Origin: Channallabes apus
Lineage: Eukaryota > Chordata > Actinopteri > Siluriformes > Clariidae
Reading direction: 5' to 3'
NCBI GenBank assembly: GCA_030522415.1
Contig: CM060126.1
Location: forward strand, 1,714,333-1,778,332
Length of the DNA stretch: 64,000 nucleotides
Positions 44,811 to 57,000 of the stretch are shown here, piece by piece (positions within the stretch are counted from its first letter, which is position 1; the number at the start of each line of letters is the position of its first letter). A program made the translations under genes and the position numbers. A model generated the notes under the pieces. The model made no database searches, was not told where the DNA came from, and saw only the letters and a list, made by a program, of their open reading frames with translations.

Positions 44811-45369
44811 TAAGGGTGTCCTTTATCTACCCCACTATTATGAGTGAATCAAAAGTGTGCTTCAGAGAAAAAAAAAACTTTTCTACAAATGAAAAAGAAT
44901 AATTCTTCTGTCAAACTCAAATTAAAAGAACCCTGCACTTAAGGGGAATAAAGACCTACATCAAATCATTTAATATAAGACTACGTTGCTGACTGATTTA
45001 CACCAAATCCACTGTAGGTGATGCAATATACAGGTGATGGATTTCAGCAGCTGTTAGTCGTTCGGTTCCATGACATGACTGGGGAGATGTAAATCAAGCA
45101 CATGTTGTGGACCGTGTGAATTTGATTACGGGCGTAATTTTGGCATGCAGATGGAGAGACTAAACTGTTCAGCAGATTCTCTTGATCATAGAGCAACAAA
45201 GCAGATGTTATAGCAGCTGGAGTTTGTGAAGAAAGTAGCAGGTTAGCGCAAATACTCAGTCAGACTCTTGGAATTTCCTAAATCCTACTTTTATAATGCT
45301 CATGTTTACTATCCATGTATCTTTACTAACCTAAAGGATCCATGAAGTGTAATATCACTGGGGTGTTTA
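44711..45369. other. intergenic
   Basis: An (AAT)n run at about 44774-44811, then non-repetitive sequence without recognised features. Confidence 0.6.
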
Positions 45370-45735
45370 ATCCAAGATTTAAATAGTCTGATAGACCCTA
45401 TCAGACTCTAAATATTCTCCAATGCAAGAGTCTCTATCACACTTTATAATCTCTCACATCTGCAAAATTCAGGCTTGCTTCCATCTCCTATACCCAATCA
45501 GACTCTAATATCAGATCAGTCTCCAAATTATCTTAAATACCCAATCAGACAATAAAGTATCCTGAAACCCAATCAGACTCTATCAATACCTCCAATATCA
45601 AATCAGAATCATTAACATCTCCAACACCAATCAGACCCCATAATATTCCCACAACTACAACCAGAGTCTATATATTGTCTTCAATACCCAGTCAGACATT
45701 AAAGTATCTCCAAAACCCAATTAGAATACATTATG
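45370..45735. repeat. degenerate minisatellite, left half
   Basis: Imperfect tandem copies of a unit close to CCCAATCAGACTCTATAA followed by CATCTCCAATA, about 25-35 bp. The same unit fills 48190-49010 and reappears weakly at 49690-49860. No unique spacers or dyad repeats, so this is not a CRISPR array. Confidence 0.8.
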
Positions 45736-48181
45736 AGTAACGCAGTTTGCAAGTGTTCCACAAGACGCGCAATGATTTATAATAAATTTTGACTTGGAAA
45801 ACGAACAAGTCTTGGTTTACGAGCACCGAGTATCATGTGTCACGCATGCGCTTCCTGTTTTGACGCGAGCGTCACGTGATCACAACTGAGCCAACGTTTT
45901 TTTTCTGTCTTCTGCTGCGGAATTGTGGGTAATCGTCTCCCCTGCTGGGTGATCCTTTTCAAAGGTAAAGGTCAGGTTCATTTGTTTGTTTTGTTTTACT
46001 TTACAGCAGTGATTCCTTTAGTGTGTCGCTCACACGAGTGTCATTAATTCTTCTGATAGAAAAAATTGGATTCTGGGAAATATTTTGCACTTTTTAACAG
46101 TAGTCTTCCGTACTGTCTTTATTTAATATGATTATCTTCTGTATTTTGCAATGCATTGTGGTCTAGTCCTAATACCTAATGTTTTAAATAACAGTACATT
46201 TCAGTATTTTTTTGGAAACTTATTGGAGTGTATAAGTGCAAGGCTGATCAAATCTCATTAATGTCCTATCAAAGTAATTTGTTTTGTGTTATCTTAAACA
46301 TAACTTTTAGAAGCAGCAATTAGATAATTTTCAGTCTAGCATATGTAAACTTGCTGCAAACGTCATTACTTATTTATAAAGCTTTTATTCTGAAGAGGAC
46401 GCACGATGAAGTCCGTCGTATTCAACTCTGCGATTATCTGCATCTGCACCAACAAACACAACGGTAATTTTCTTTATTGTATTGACAGTATTTTATTCAT
46501 AAAGGTTGTACAACCAGAAGCAATGCACGGTGTTCATGCTTATCAAGCTGTCAGGTTTGTGAAAATGTGTTTAGAACGTACATCAGTGCTGACATGTCAG
46601 TAACTCGAGCATATATACTTTCATGGATTTAGCTCTCACCAAGCCTTGTTACATTGTTTTAAATTGTCTTTTGAATGTTAAATAGTGTTCATTGTTTCAT
46701 GTTAAGTGTTAACCATCATTATTAACAGAGATAATTTTGGTGGCTCCTATTTAAATTGTGAGGGAGCAGATTGTTTCTGTGTAAAAAATATATAAACATA
46801 TTTAATTTACTTGGTATATAATTTGAAGTTTAGATGCAAAGATTTGTACAGGTGGTATAAAAAAAATGCTAATTACTGTACAACAGTGTTGTCATCCCAA
46901 AATGCCAGAAGTTATCATGGCCTTGATTGTAACTTTTCTTAGAATTTATCAAATATTGCATGTTAAAAGTTATTTTCGATCTATATAATTGTTTATATCA
47001 ATATAGTTATATACAATTATTTCTGTTGATTAGGTACTATAGAGTTAATCATATAGTTAATGATTTTTAATTATATTTGATTTATCTTTGTGCTAACCTT
47101 AAAATTTTAAAAGTTGTTAAGCAGACTTTGTTAATGTTAGTATAGGGTTGTGGCATGTTTTTGGTACTCAATGTGTGAATATCACTTTACTGATGAGTTG
47201 TTATCATTGCTTGGCAATTATAGAGGAAGTTTCTAAATGACTGCTTTTCTGCAGTGGTACTCTGGAATAAACCTGGAGAGCAACCAAGGAGTGATTACAG
47301 GTACTGTGCATGTGTCCCCTCGCAGGACCCGTAGAAAATCAATAACAAAATGTTAATTGTACAGTACTGTACTGTTTTGTTATTACTTATATTGTTATTA
47401 TTACTGAACATTTTTACAATTTAAAATGCTTGTAACTTTTTAACTAGTTTTATGTGTTGTCTTGGTTTGAGCATGCAATTGAATGCAAAAAAAATAAAAA
47501 TAATTGCCATGATCATGCCTCTGATATGCAATTTAAGGATTATTTATGGCTATTGTTTTTACTTTTTTAATAAAAAAAAATGTTTTTTTTTGTGAATTTT
47601 TTCTTCTTCTGTGGCTCGTTCCTTGGGGAAATTTTTTGCTGCTACCTTTTAATAAAAGTTTTGGTTTTATATCTTTTCTGAAGTGTTTATTGTATATATT
47701 TACAGAGCAATACTTTTATATTTTTTTTATATAATAAGATTTATATTATAGATTTTTAGTTTAAACCATAAATTAATTTAATATTTTACAGAAAATTGCT
47801 GTAAAATAAATACTGGATGTATGCTGTAAAATTACAGTAGATTGCTGGTGTCTGTGCTGCCAGTATTCTAGTGTAAATTGTAAAAATTACAGAAATGTAT
47901 TGTGTTTTATGGTTACAGTAATAAGCAATAAAGTAATTTAACAGTATGAGTACTGTTATTAACTATGCTGCCAGTAATCTACTGTTATTTACAGTGTAAA
48001 AACAACCTGTTTCAGTTTAATCGTTATTTCAATTAATTGAATGCTCAAAAAATGTTGTCTCACTCCCATTTCTTCTTGTTGCATGTTGAAGCTCTACTTG
48101 GAACCTTGTTAAGATCCAACCATGCAAAATATGATTTTTTGTCATTTATCAAGTGGTCTTAAACTTTTGATCGAGACTGTA
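45736..48181. mobile_element. composite DNA-transposon insert within the minisatellite
   Basis: About 2.45 kb that interrupts the tandem array. The left part (45740-45960: 'gcaagtgttccacaagacgc', 'cttggtttacgagcaccgag', 'gacgcgagcgtcacgtgatc') resembles a common fish DNA-transposon end. 47780-47990 is rich in 'ttacagta' motifs and resembles another MITE. The right end 'cttaaacttttgatcgagac' then TGTA resembles a Tc1-type terminus. No transposase gene was recognised; the short frame at 46406-46603 has no family features. Probably several nested elements. Confidence 0.4.
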
Positions 48182-48189
48182 CTCAATCA

Positions 48190-49010
48190 GTCTCCAAATT
48201 ATATAAAATACACAATCAGGCAATAGTGGGCACTGGTCGCTCAGTGGTAGGTGTTCCGCTTGCCATGCGAAACGCCCAGGTTCAATTCCCAGTCATGCTC
48301 AAACCCCACCCACTGTATGCAGTGCAGGTCCCAAGCCTGATAAAATAGGTGGGTTACATCAGGTAGGGCATCCGGCGTAAAAACCTGTGCCACGTTTGTA
48401 TGTGTAGACTGGATGGTCCGCAGTGGCGACCAACAATAACCCAATCAGACACTAAACTATCCCCAATACCCAATCAGTCTCTATAATGTCTCCTATATCC
48501 AATCAGAGTCTATAACATCTCCAGTACCCAATCAGACTGTATAACATCGCCAATACCTAATCAGACTCCGTAACATCTCTGAAACCCAATCAGAGTCTAT
48601 ATAATGTCTTCAATGAGACATTAACATATTTCCAATACCCAATCTGTCCATTACATCATCAACACCCAGTCAAATGTTAAAGTATCTCCAAGACTCCTTG
48701 ACATCTCCGATACTCAAACAGACTCTGAAACATCTCTAATACCCAATCAGTATCTACAATGCTATAATGTCTCCAAAAAACAGACATTCAGACTCATAAC
48801 GTCCCCAATACCCAAACCAATGAATATCTCACATACCCAGTCAGACTCTAGAATCTGTCCATTACCCATCAAGCATTTGAAGATGTTTAGTATCCAATCA
48901 AACTATACAGTATACAGTACATATATCTCCAATGCTTCAGTGTTACCAATTAATCCAGTGGGGAATAATCCAGTCTCCAAAATATTATTCTATTGTCTAT
49001 GACCCATGCT
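48190..49010. repeat. degenerate minisatellite, right half
   Basis: Continuation of the array at 45370-45735, with many imperfect copies of the CCAATCAGACTCTATAACAT-type unit. It is itself interrupted by the SINE-like element at 48226-48440. Confidence 0.8.
48226..48440 (+). mobile_element. SINE-like element of a second family
   Basis: The head 'gtcgctcagtggtaggtg' with B-box-like 'caggttcaattcccagtc' is tRNA-like; the tail has 'ggtagggcatccggcgtaaa', 'ctggatggtccgcagtggcg' typical of a widespread fish retroposon end. It inserted into the minisatellite. Confidence 0.65.
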
Positions 49011-50939
49011 GCTCAGTCATATTCTGTAGTACCTCAGATGTCCACTCAATAAAACTCCAAAACAAAACAATACAATACAAGACAATACAAAAAAGTTTTT
49101 GTTAGAACAATTAGAATCTCCAACATGTAATATTTCATAAAAACTACTAGGTTAGTAGTCAGATATTGTTTTTTTTTTTGTAATTTGGATCGACTAACAT
49201 GTCTTATAATTTGAATCTTTTGAACACAACTATGAATTTTAAACACTTTTTTTTCATCTTTTATTCCTTGTTTACTCCGTAAAATTGCATCAAGCTTTTG
49301 CCACCCTGTCAGATTAAAAATAAATCTTCTAACACCTTGTGAAGTGTCAAAATATCTCAAATAATATCAGAATATAAAAATCTATTACATTCTAATAACT
49401 GAACAGTCAGAGTATCTGCCTTGGACACCTAATGATCGTCGACACGGACTGATTGTGTGAGTCTGAAGGATTGGTTTCTGCTGTCAAACCCATATTAAAT
49501 CCATATTTCTATAGTAACAGCTTATTCACCTAAAATTTCCAGAGCAGTCTCTATACATAAATGAAGTGTACTGTATTTAACATGTTCTGAAGGACTCTCT
49601 GGTTTTAGTGCTTTGTGACAGTCGGAGAAAAACCATTTTACGACATCGTCTTAAAGTAAAATAACAAACTTCTGGAGCAACTCTGCTTCATCACATGACA
49701 GTTACCCAGTCTGTAACATCTTTAAAATTCAATTCAATCTTAGACACTCCAACCAACAGATGTCAGAGCATCCTCTTCACCTGACAGATGTGTGCAGCAA
49801 TGCAAAGCCTGGCACCTGGCCTTCAGAACCCAATCAGACTCTGCAAGGCAAAAAGCACTGAATTATAGAACTATAACACCAGGCACGGCCATCATCAGAA
49901 CACCAAGGGATAATATCATCAGTCTGGAGATACCATCTGACAGCATGGATACAATTTCAGCCACGTCCATCTTCAATCAGACGGACGTGCTATCAGATAC
50001 TGAGCTGTGAACGTTCTCCAATGAAATATCGATGATTTGAAGCCAGAGAGTTAAACGGGATTTGCCAGCACTTTGCCCTTGTCCTAAACATTAATTAACA
50101 CTTGGAGGACTTGCTTCTTATCTAATTGACTACAAGGGGACACTTATTCCCAAAAGCCATGCCTGGATGATAATAAGAGAGGAACAAACGGCGACCCGAT
50201 GTGTCTTTGGAGATTCTTCAATGTCTGTTAGTACAGTAGTTAGAAGGCAAAAATCCACTTTACTTCATTCCTCAAACAGAATATGTGTCTTTGAATGATC
50301 TGAAAGCACATCCAAGTTCTCCGGATCTGAAACGAACTGAGAGAGACGGCACGATTCAAAGCGTAACAACAGCAGTGGATATTATTGAAGAGGAACTCTG
50401 GCTTCTTTTGGTTTCAACTCCACAGGCCACAAGATACTTATTCGAAGAGTTTCGGGGATTATTAGCAAAATAAATCAAGTTCTGTCCCGCACAATTCATT
50501 ACACACTAACCGATTTTGATGTGATGCCTGAAGGTTGTACATTTCCCTGTGAGCTGAAGGAACTCATTAGCACACACAAATATTAAAAGGCCTGAGAGTC
50601 AGCGAGTCTGAAAGCTTAATCGCCGTGGATATATCGGCTTTCAGCAATTAACTGCTCGTGGACAGACATTTCACACTGGTGTTATTGGTTTATCATGAGC
50701 ACTAATGACTTTATAACGTTCAGCTCTGAGTTGTGAACTTGTGTAACCTAAAAAATGAAATAATAAGAAAAGACAAATTAAACAAATGATCAGACATAGA
50801 TGTTGCAACGTACAGTAGTATAATGAGTGCGGAAAGAGGAACAATGACTGAGAGAAAGACAGCTAGAGAGGCCCGATGTCGGCTCTGAAATAATTTCCGT
50901 TTCGTGTTTGTATTCAGAGGGTTTGAAAAGTTCATCACG
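49011..50939. other. intergenic with candidate conserved stretch
   Basis: 49020-49390 is AT-rich. 50080-50700 is mixed in composition and non-repetitive (for example GAAAGCTTAATCGCCGTGGA, GCAATTAACTGCTCGTGGAC) and may be conserved non-coding sequence. Short frames at 49792-50010 and 50285-50473 have no family features. Confidence 0.4.
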
Positions 50940-50949
50940 CTGACAGATT

Positions 50950-51395
50950 TTTATGTTGTTGTTTTTTTGGGTGTGGGTGGGGGGGGGGATTTTCCCCCGA
51001 TTTTCTCCCTAATTTAGTCGTGTCCAATTCCTCCCCGTCACTAGGGGGCTCCACATTAAGACTACTACCACTCAGTTGGGAGGGCCGAAGCCTCCGAACC
51101 ACGTGACGCCAGCCGACTGCATCTTTTCAAACTGCTCACTGTTGGCGTAACACACTAAGAGGACAGCGCTATCCGCTCCTTCCGCTTGCGTGAGCTCACA
51201 GACGCCCCTGATTGGCTGTAGAGATGTGATTAATGTGGGAGCGCTAAGTACCTCTCATCCCTCCCATTTGAAAGAGCTCGGTCAATCAGCTCTCTCTATA
51301 CTTCCGGCTGCGAGAGGTTCCAGCATCACCCGGGAATCGAACTCGCGATCTCTGGATGATAGAGTGAGCACTTTACCGCTGCGCCACACTGAGGC
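50950..51395 (-). mobile_element. tRNA-headed SINE, third family, 10-bp target duplication
   Basis: On the - strand it starts with a tRNA-like head (GTGTGGCGCAGCGGTAAAGT; GCGAGTTCGATTCCCGGGTG), followed by a body including 'ctgattgaccgagctctttc' and 'gtggttcggaggcttcggcc'. Flanked by CTGACAGATT at 50940-50949 and 51396-51405. The head is not a functional tRNA gene. Confidence 0.85.
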
Positions 51396-51405
51396 CTGAC
51401 AGATT

Positions 51406-51527
51406 CTCTCGGAGAGAGTAGATAAGTGACCTTGACCTAAAAAATCTGTTCATTTAGATCATAATGAGTGTCTATTTTAAGGGATGGTTGAAATTGGGAT
51501 GCAGTGCTGATCTGAGTCAGAGGGTGA

Positions 51528-51574
<47 letters not shown>

Positions 51575-52000
51575 AGCCCACATGCGCACACGATTTGTTT
51601 ATTCCCCCATTTATTTGATCAGTCATTGCGGTAAGCGCTTTATCCTGGTCAGGGTGACGCTAGATATCACTTGTCCCAGTTGACCTTGGATGGAAAGGCA
51701 GTTCATCTCTGCTTTTGTTTTTTAAGGTGCCTTTGGGTACATGAATTATGGTAAGCTTTATGATGATGATGATGATGATGATGATGACAATAAAAACAGC
51801 TTATTTATGTCTTTATATGGTGAAGGAAGTTATTATACTCTCCGGTCACACATGATACACAAGGTTAGAGACGAAGTTGGAAAAAGGAGCCCTTAAGTCT
51901 GCAGCAATTTATTTATTGAATAAATTAAATTTACAGTTGCTGGTGTCTCCTTCGTAGGTTTAGAACTTTAGAAACTTGTCAGTGTTATGACTAAACAGAA
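51406..52000. other. intergenic with (CA)n and (GAT)n
   Basis: (CA)n at about 51533-51572 and (ATG)n at about 51761-51786; no gene recognised. Confidence 0.7.
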
Positions 52001-52275
52001 CAGGTGGTGTACTGGTTAGCGCTGTGGCCTCGCAGCTCCAGGGGTCGAAGGTTCGAATCTCACCTCGGGTCTGTGTGCATGGAGTTCACAGTAGGTACTC
52101 TGTTTCCTCCCAAAGCCATGAAGATTGGTATATTTGGCATCTCTAAACTTCACATAGTGTGTGTGCTTGTGCCCTGTGATGGATTGGCACCCCATTCAGA
52201 GTGTACCCCGTCTGGTGCCCTGGGTCTCCTGGGATAGGCTCCAGGCCTCCCGTGACCCTGTACAATATGAGAATG
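52001..52275 (+). mobile_element. SINE, first family, diverged
   Basis: Head 'ggtggtgtactggttagcgc' and 'gaaggttcgaatctcacc', body 'tgtgtgcatggagttcacag', end 'ctcctgggataggctccagg'. Same family as 16762, with an internal deletion in the body. Confidence 0.8.
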
Positions 52276-52504
52276 AGTGACTCTGTGTTATGGGTTGATC
52301 TGTATAATTTGTTTTGTGTGTGTAACCATGCTGTTCATGAAACTCTTGAAATGCCAATTAGGTTCTTCTGGTTCAATAAAGGTTGTAATGAGTATTTATC
52401 TACACTTTGTATTTCATTTTTTATTCTCTGGTGGCCCTTATCATGATAATGACAACAACAATGACAATATTTCTTTATTTGTGGTGACATTAACCCCCAA
52501 GATC

Positions 52505-52745
52505 AGGGTTCGATCTGTGTTCTGGCCGAGTCGTTCAGCAGTGGTTCAGTGCTTAGGGCTCTGGGTTACTCATCAGAATTTTAAGGGTTCAAGATGTACA
52601 TGTTGTGCCCTGGAGCAAAGCCCTTAACTCCTTTCTGCTCCAGGGGTGCGGTATCATCTGTCTCATGGCTGATCCTGACCTCTGACACTAACATCTTAAC
52701 AAGCTGGGTAAAAGAATTGTGCTGTTCTGTAAGGTACAGTTGGCG
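52505..52745 (+). mobile_element. SINE of a fourth family, diverged
   Basis: Contains 'cagtggttcagtgcttaggg', 'ctctgggttactcatcagaa', 'aagggttcaag', 'ggagcaaagcccttaact', 'ctgctccaggggtgcggtat' and 'taacaagctgggtaaaagaa', the ordered blocks of a tRNA-headed retroposon common in otophysan fishes (name not recalled). A related, opposite-strand copy is at 57420-57585. Confidence 0.7.
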
Positions 52746-52985
52746 TTTTTTTTGCTGTGCACCTCCAGGACCTGGGTTCGATTCCCACCTCGGGGTCTGT
52801 GTGCATGTTCTCTCACGTGTTTGCTGGGTTTCCTCCGGATACTCCGGTTTACTCCAACAGTCCAACGACATGCAGATTAGGTTAATCAGCGTTCCCAGAT
52901 GTGTGTGTGTGCTGCACCCAGAGTGTACCCCCTTCCCACGCGACCCTGTATACAGAATATAAATGATGAGTGAGTGAGTGTTTTG
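52746..52985 (+). mobile_element. SINE, first family, truncated
   Basis: Begins at 'gcacctccaggacctgggtt' (the B-box part of the head), continues through 'tgtgtgcatgttctctcacg', 'gtttcctccggatactccgg' and ends at 'gagtgagtgag'. The first half of the head is missing; it adjoins the previous SINE directly. Confidence 0.75.
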
Positions 52986-53006
52986 TAATGTACAGTAGGA
53001 TGGATA

Positions 53007-53330
53007 GCAGGGTGTTTAGCACTACCGCCTGGCAACTCCAGGAAGGGTCTGGGTTTGATTCCCACCTCGGGGTCTGTGTGTGTGGAGTTTGCACGTTCTC
53101 CCCATACTTGGTGGGTTTCCTCCGGGTACTCCAGTTTCCTCCCACAGTGCAAAGACATTGAGAGTAGACTAATTGGCATTCCCAACTTGCATGTAGTGTG
53201 TGAGTGAGTGTGTGTGTGTGTGTGTGTGTGAGTGTGTGAGCCCTACGATGAATTATGACCCTGGTCCGGTGTGTATCCCCCCCGCAACCCTGTATAGAGG
53301 ATATAGCGGTATGGACGATGAGTGAGTTAA
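53007..53330 (+). mobile_element. SINE, first family, full body
   Basis: Head degenerate ('agggtgtttagcactaccgc', 'ctgggtttgattcccacc'), body 'gtggagtttgcacgttctcc', 'tcctcccacagtgcaaagac', and end 'ggtatggacgatgagtgagt'. Contains a (TG)n expansion at about 53211-53232. Confidence 0.78.
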
Positions 53331-53439
53331 TGTAATGTAATGTACAATAGCATTAAGAAAGTAAAAGATTATTATTATTGAGATACAAAGGCTGTGTGTG
53401 TGCTCACGGTGCCGTGCGTGAGCATCATCATCAAGTACT

Positions 53440-53726
53440 ATCCATCACTGCACCGTGCCCGAGCAGCGGGAGCGCGCATCATCCTCTCTCTCTCTCTCTC
53501 TCGATCGACTCTCCCCTCCTCCTCCTCCTCCTCTTTCCCGAAGCACATTTGCACTTTTTCCTCTCCGCGTCGGGCAGAGCGCAGCGCAGCGCAGTCAGAG
53601 ACCGGAGACACAGAGCGCAGAGCAGAGAGAAGAGGAGAGAGAAGAGGAGAACGACGCGAGGAAGAGCGGAATCAGGCAGACATTTGGCCGCATTCTCGGA
53701 GAGCTTTAAACTCGGTTCGTTTCTGT
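53440..53726 (+). promoter_or_regulatory. lsamp: CpG-rich promoter and 5' UTR of putative lsamp first exon
   Basis: This block is much richer in CpG than its surroundings (for example GAGCGCGCATC, CTCCGCGTCGGGCAGAGCGC, GACGCGAGGAAGAGCG), contains (CT)n at 53483-53503 and purine-rich stretches, and ends at a short signal-peptide exon. That fits a TATA-less CpG-island promoter plus 5' UTR. The transcription start cannot be placed from sequence. Longer frames through this block (53378-53813) are most likely UTR readings. Confidence 0.55.
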
Positions 53727-53796
53727 ATGAAGATGAGTTGCGTTTGGATACCCGCAGTTTGGATCCTGGCGTTTTTCGCGCTCCTCGCATTTCAAG
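53727..53796 (+). CDS. lsamp: putative lsamp alternative first coding exon (signal peptide)
   Basis: From ATG at 53727 the frame gives 23 residues, MKMSCVWIPAVWIL then AFFALLAFQ, and one base (G) before the donor GTAGGT at 53797. It is a typical secretion signal: short basic start, hydrophobic core, small residues. IgLON genes (LSAMP, NTM, OPCML) have alternative first exons that encode just a signal peptide and join with phase 1 to the GVPVRS/GLPVRS exon; the mammalian LSAMP version, as I recall it, shares VW-(I/V)-L-x-FF and ends ...QG. LSAMP also follows IGSF11 in the same orientation in mammals, as here. LSAMP is a GPI-anchored neuronal adhesion protein; no Ig exons are visible in the remaining 10 kb, consistent with its very long first intron. 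Another secreted protein cannot be excluded. The ATG at 53733 is an alternative start. Confidence 0.62.
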
Positions 53797-53996
53797 GTAG
53801 GTGGGATGAATAAAAAGCTGGACGGCTTCATGTTCTGAGTGAGAGAAAGAGAGAGAGAGTGTGTGTGTGTGAGTGTCAACTCCTGATTTTGAGAATAGTT
53901 AAGTAGAGAAAAATCTTATACATAACTGCGTAAATGTTATAGAATATTATTCTGCTTATTATTATTCTGTTTATTATGATTAATAACAATGATGTA

Positions 53997-54032
<36 letters not shown>

Positions 54033-57000
54033 CATCATAAAAGGTTGATCTAGTCCTCAGTGCATCATAATTCCCCTAAGGTCATGTCAGAGATTTACAT
54101 AAACCCTCCTCATGTCAGTTACTCAATGGGTGACTGCTCCAATGTGGGTGGGAGGTGAAGGAGGTGGAGGTGGAGGTGGTGTAGGTGGAGATGCTGGAGA
54201 GAGATACAGTACAGATGGACTGCCCAAGTCGAGTCATGTCAAGTTGAACACACGCTGTGCAAAATTCTCCCGAAGCTCCAGCCTGGTACAGGATAACGAT
54301 CCTCCACAAAGTCTTAAGGTTTGCTGCAACATGTGTGAGAACTTCCCCGGACGCTGATAGATCTCATGCGCTCCACCGGTGTGGGGAACGTGCGGCGTTG
54401 AGATGAACGTGCATCTCATCCTGAATGTGTGTTTGTCATGCAGATGTGGGTCTGTCATGTCATATCTGAAGGAGTGATGTGTGGAGCGTGGATGTTCTCA
54501 GCCTCGTGTGTGTTGGCTAGCTCGAGGCATAAACCTGGACGGACAGGTCCGGGTCAGAACTCAAACCGTGGTGGTTTGGATGAATGTGAAAGAATCAGTG
54601 TTGGAAACATGCCATGGATTTCACGTCTGTTTTATTTTTCCAGCTTTCTTTACTTGGAACATCTATCTTCCTATAGTGAAACCTTGTAGTCTTCTATACC
54701 TGCAAATCCTGTTATTAAATCATTTTAATTCATCCCTAACTTTTGTACGTTCAGATAAATTAAAACCTTTCTCTTGGCATTACACTGTAGAGGAAATGGA
54801 TGAGCTTTGATGAATTGGACCTTCAATGGTGAGTCCTGCTGCGACTTTTGATCCACCCCGACTTGAACATTATCACTCCACAGGGAGCAGATCGATCATA
54901 TCCCACCCTGTCCTGGCACGAGTTCCCTCCAGTGCACACTTTGGGAGTCGTAAAGTCAAGGAGACAAGGAGTATTATCACAAGGTTTCATCATAACCACT
55001 TATGCCAATCATTAGCGTGTTAATACAGGATTAGCATAGCTAATCAGTGTCGTGCCACATGTGTTCTGCTTTGCCCTGTCTTGCCAGTCAGGTTTTGGCA
55101 CTGATGTGTTGTAGGGATCTTTTTTTTCCCCTTGTAGCACTAATTAGCAAACTCAGGGTCTGTTCCAAACAAAATTTTTTAAGCACACAAACCTTGAAGG
55201 TCCAGGGTGATGCTATGCTAATGCTAAAATCACTGCAACATTTAATGTATCTGCATTCCAACTAGGGTTTTAATGATATTTCCTGGTTAATTGGCTGACG
55301 CTTGATTTGTATTGCACGGTCATTAATCCTGTCTTGTTGCGCAGCATCATCATTCAGAAGAGCTTTATTTTCACAGTAACAAGATACACATATGGACAAG
55401 ATTTGAAATAAGAAAGAGAAAATCATATATTTTAGGAATAAAAGACAAATAATGCATGATCTAGAAAGTGAATGGAGTTATGCAGGATCTCTGTCTCATA
55501 TCTGTCTTCTTCTTCTTCTGCCTCTCTATGTGCTCGTGTTTTACATGCAGTATCCGCGGTTGCTAGTAGGGGTCTCTCTTGAGCTGTAGTCTCAGGATGA
55601 ATAAAAAAAACCTTGCAGACTCATTCACTCATTCACTCACTCACTCATTCAGACAACAATGTAGGGTTTCCCATTTCATCTCGCGGTGGTCTGCATGAGC
55701 GGCGTCCTTTCTTCTCTTCCGCTTTAGGTTCAGCCATAGTGCTTTTGCGCAACCCGTCATAAAAAACTGCATGGCAGAGCAGTTACTGTAGATTGGTTTA
55801 AGGCACTCAACTGTGTGCAGGTACCGATGTCACATGCAACATTTAGCGTCACTTTGGACAATCAATTAATCAATCAATCAATCAATCAACCAACCAATCA
55901 ATTAGATCTGATACCTATAAATGGATTAATTCCCTCTCAGGTCCTGGTCTGTCCCATGTGAAGTCATTCCGTTTCTCTCCCTTCCTTTCATCCCGACTAA
56001 TTATAAATGTCCCCGCAGATTACACTGCAACACAATGCTCATTTGTTAAATGAATTGGCTGAGGCAGGGCAAGACTGTGTTATATACGTCCACTATTCAT
56101 TTCTCTACAGAGAAGCCTGGCTGCCACCGAGCCTGTTAAGTAGCTCCGCAGGCTCAATTCATCACTATCAAGCCAGGCGTGAGATTTAAGAGAGAATGAG
56201 AAGCAAGAAGGAAAAGTGGGAGGGAGGGGGGACAGAACGGAGACGGAGAAACAGAAAGAAAATGTCTAAGGAACAGCGAGACTGGCCTTAACCGTTCCAT
56301 GCAGGGAAATCCCTGACATTGTCTCAGCTGACGTCCTGATACTTTATTAGCTTTAAAGCTAATAACGCTTGGCTTCTGGACCACGGGGCATTTCACTGGG
56401 ATTACAAGTTCTTCATCCTTATTAAGTAATGCAGTTTCATCATGATGTGTTTGACACATTTCTTGGACAAGACAGAAAAAGTTTTGGAAAACCAGAAGAA
56501 ACTGGCCATGAAACAGACACCACAGACCTTGCTTCCATGAGACAGGACATCTTCTCTGGTGTCATGTTTTTAGTTTCTCCTTAAGCATGTCGAAGTCATC
56601 TTCTGGTTGAGGAGAAATTCATGACCACAGAGCCACTGTCTACGGGCAAAGGTTCTGGCAAATGTAGTGCATGAACACGCTAAAAGAGAAGCCACCCATT
56701 GAACGCGCTCGTTTTTTTGGTGAAAGGTAAACCGAATTGTTCAGTTTTCAACTAGAGAACGTAAAACATCGTTAACATGCAGAGTGATGAATGTAAGCGC
56801 CAAAGACTCAGTTCGTTTGATTGCTAATACTGCTAGCAGTTTAGATAGCAGCTTCATGACACCCGCAAATCGAAATCAGAAATCAGTGTTCTGAGAGAGA
56901 GAGGGATGAAGAGAGATGGAGTGGGGGTCTTGAGGATTTGTACTTTTAGCGAGTAATAATTTTTTTGCAGGAGATGATGTGGGATGTCTGCTGATATTCC

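Noticed and set aside
45370..45735. Regularly spaced repeats that could suggest a CRISPR-like array
   Set aside because: Repeats are imperfect, spacing is irregular, there are no unique spacers, and the DNA is eukaryotic.
46406..46603. A 65-residue frame in the composite insert
   Set aside because: No protein family features and AT-rich flanks; likely chance.
51310..51395. A possible tRNA gene on the - strand
   Set aside because: tRNA-like head of a SINE with its own target duplication; no intact acceptor stem or anticodon arm.
53394..53813. A 139-residue frame reading through the CpG-rich block and past the donor
   Set aside because: Its first 111 residues are purine-rich, low-complexity 5' UTR; the last residues are intronic. 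The short signal-peptide start at 53727 is the better choice.
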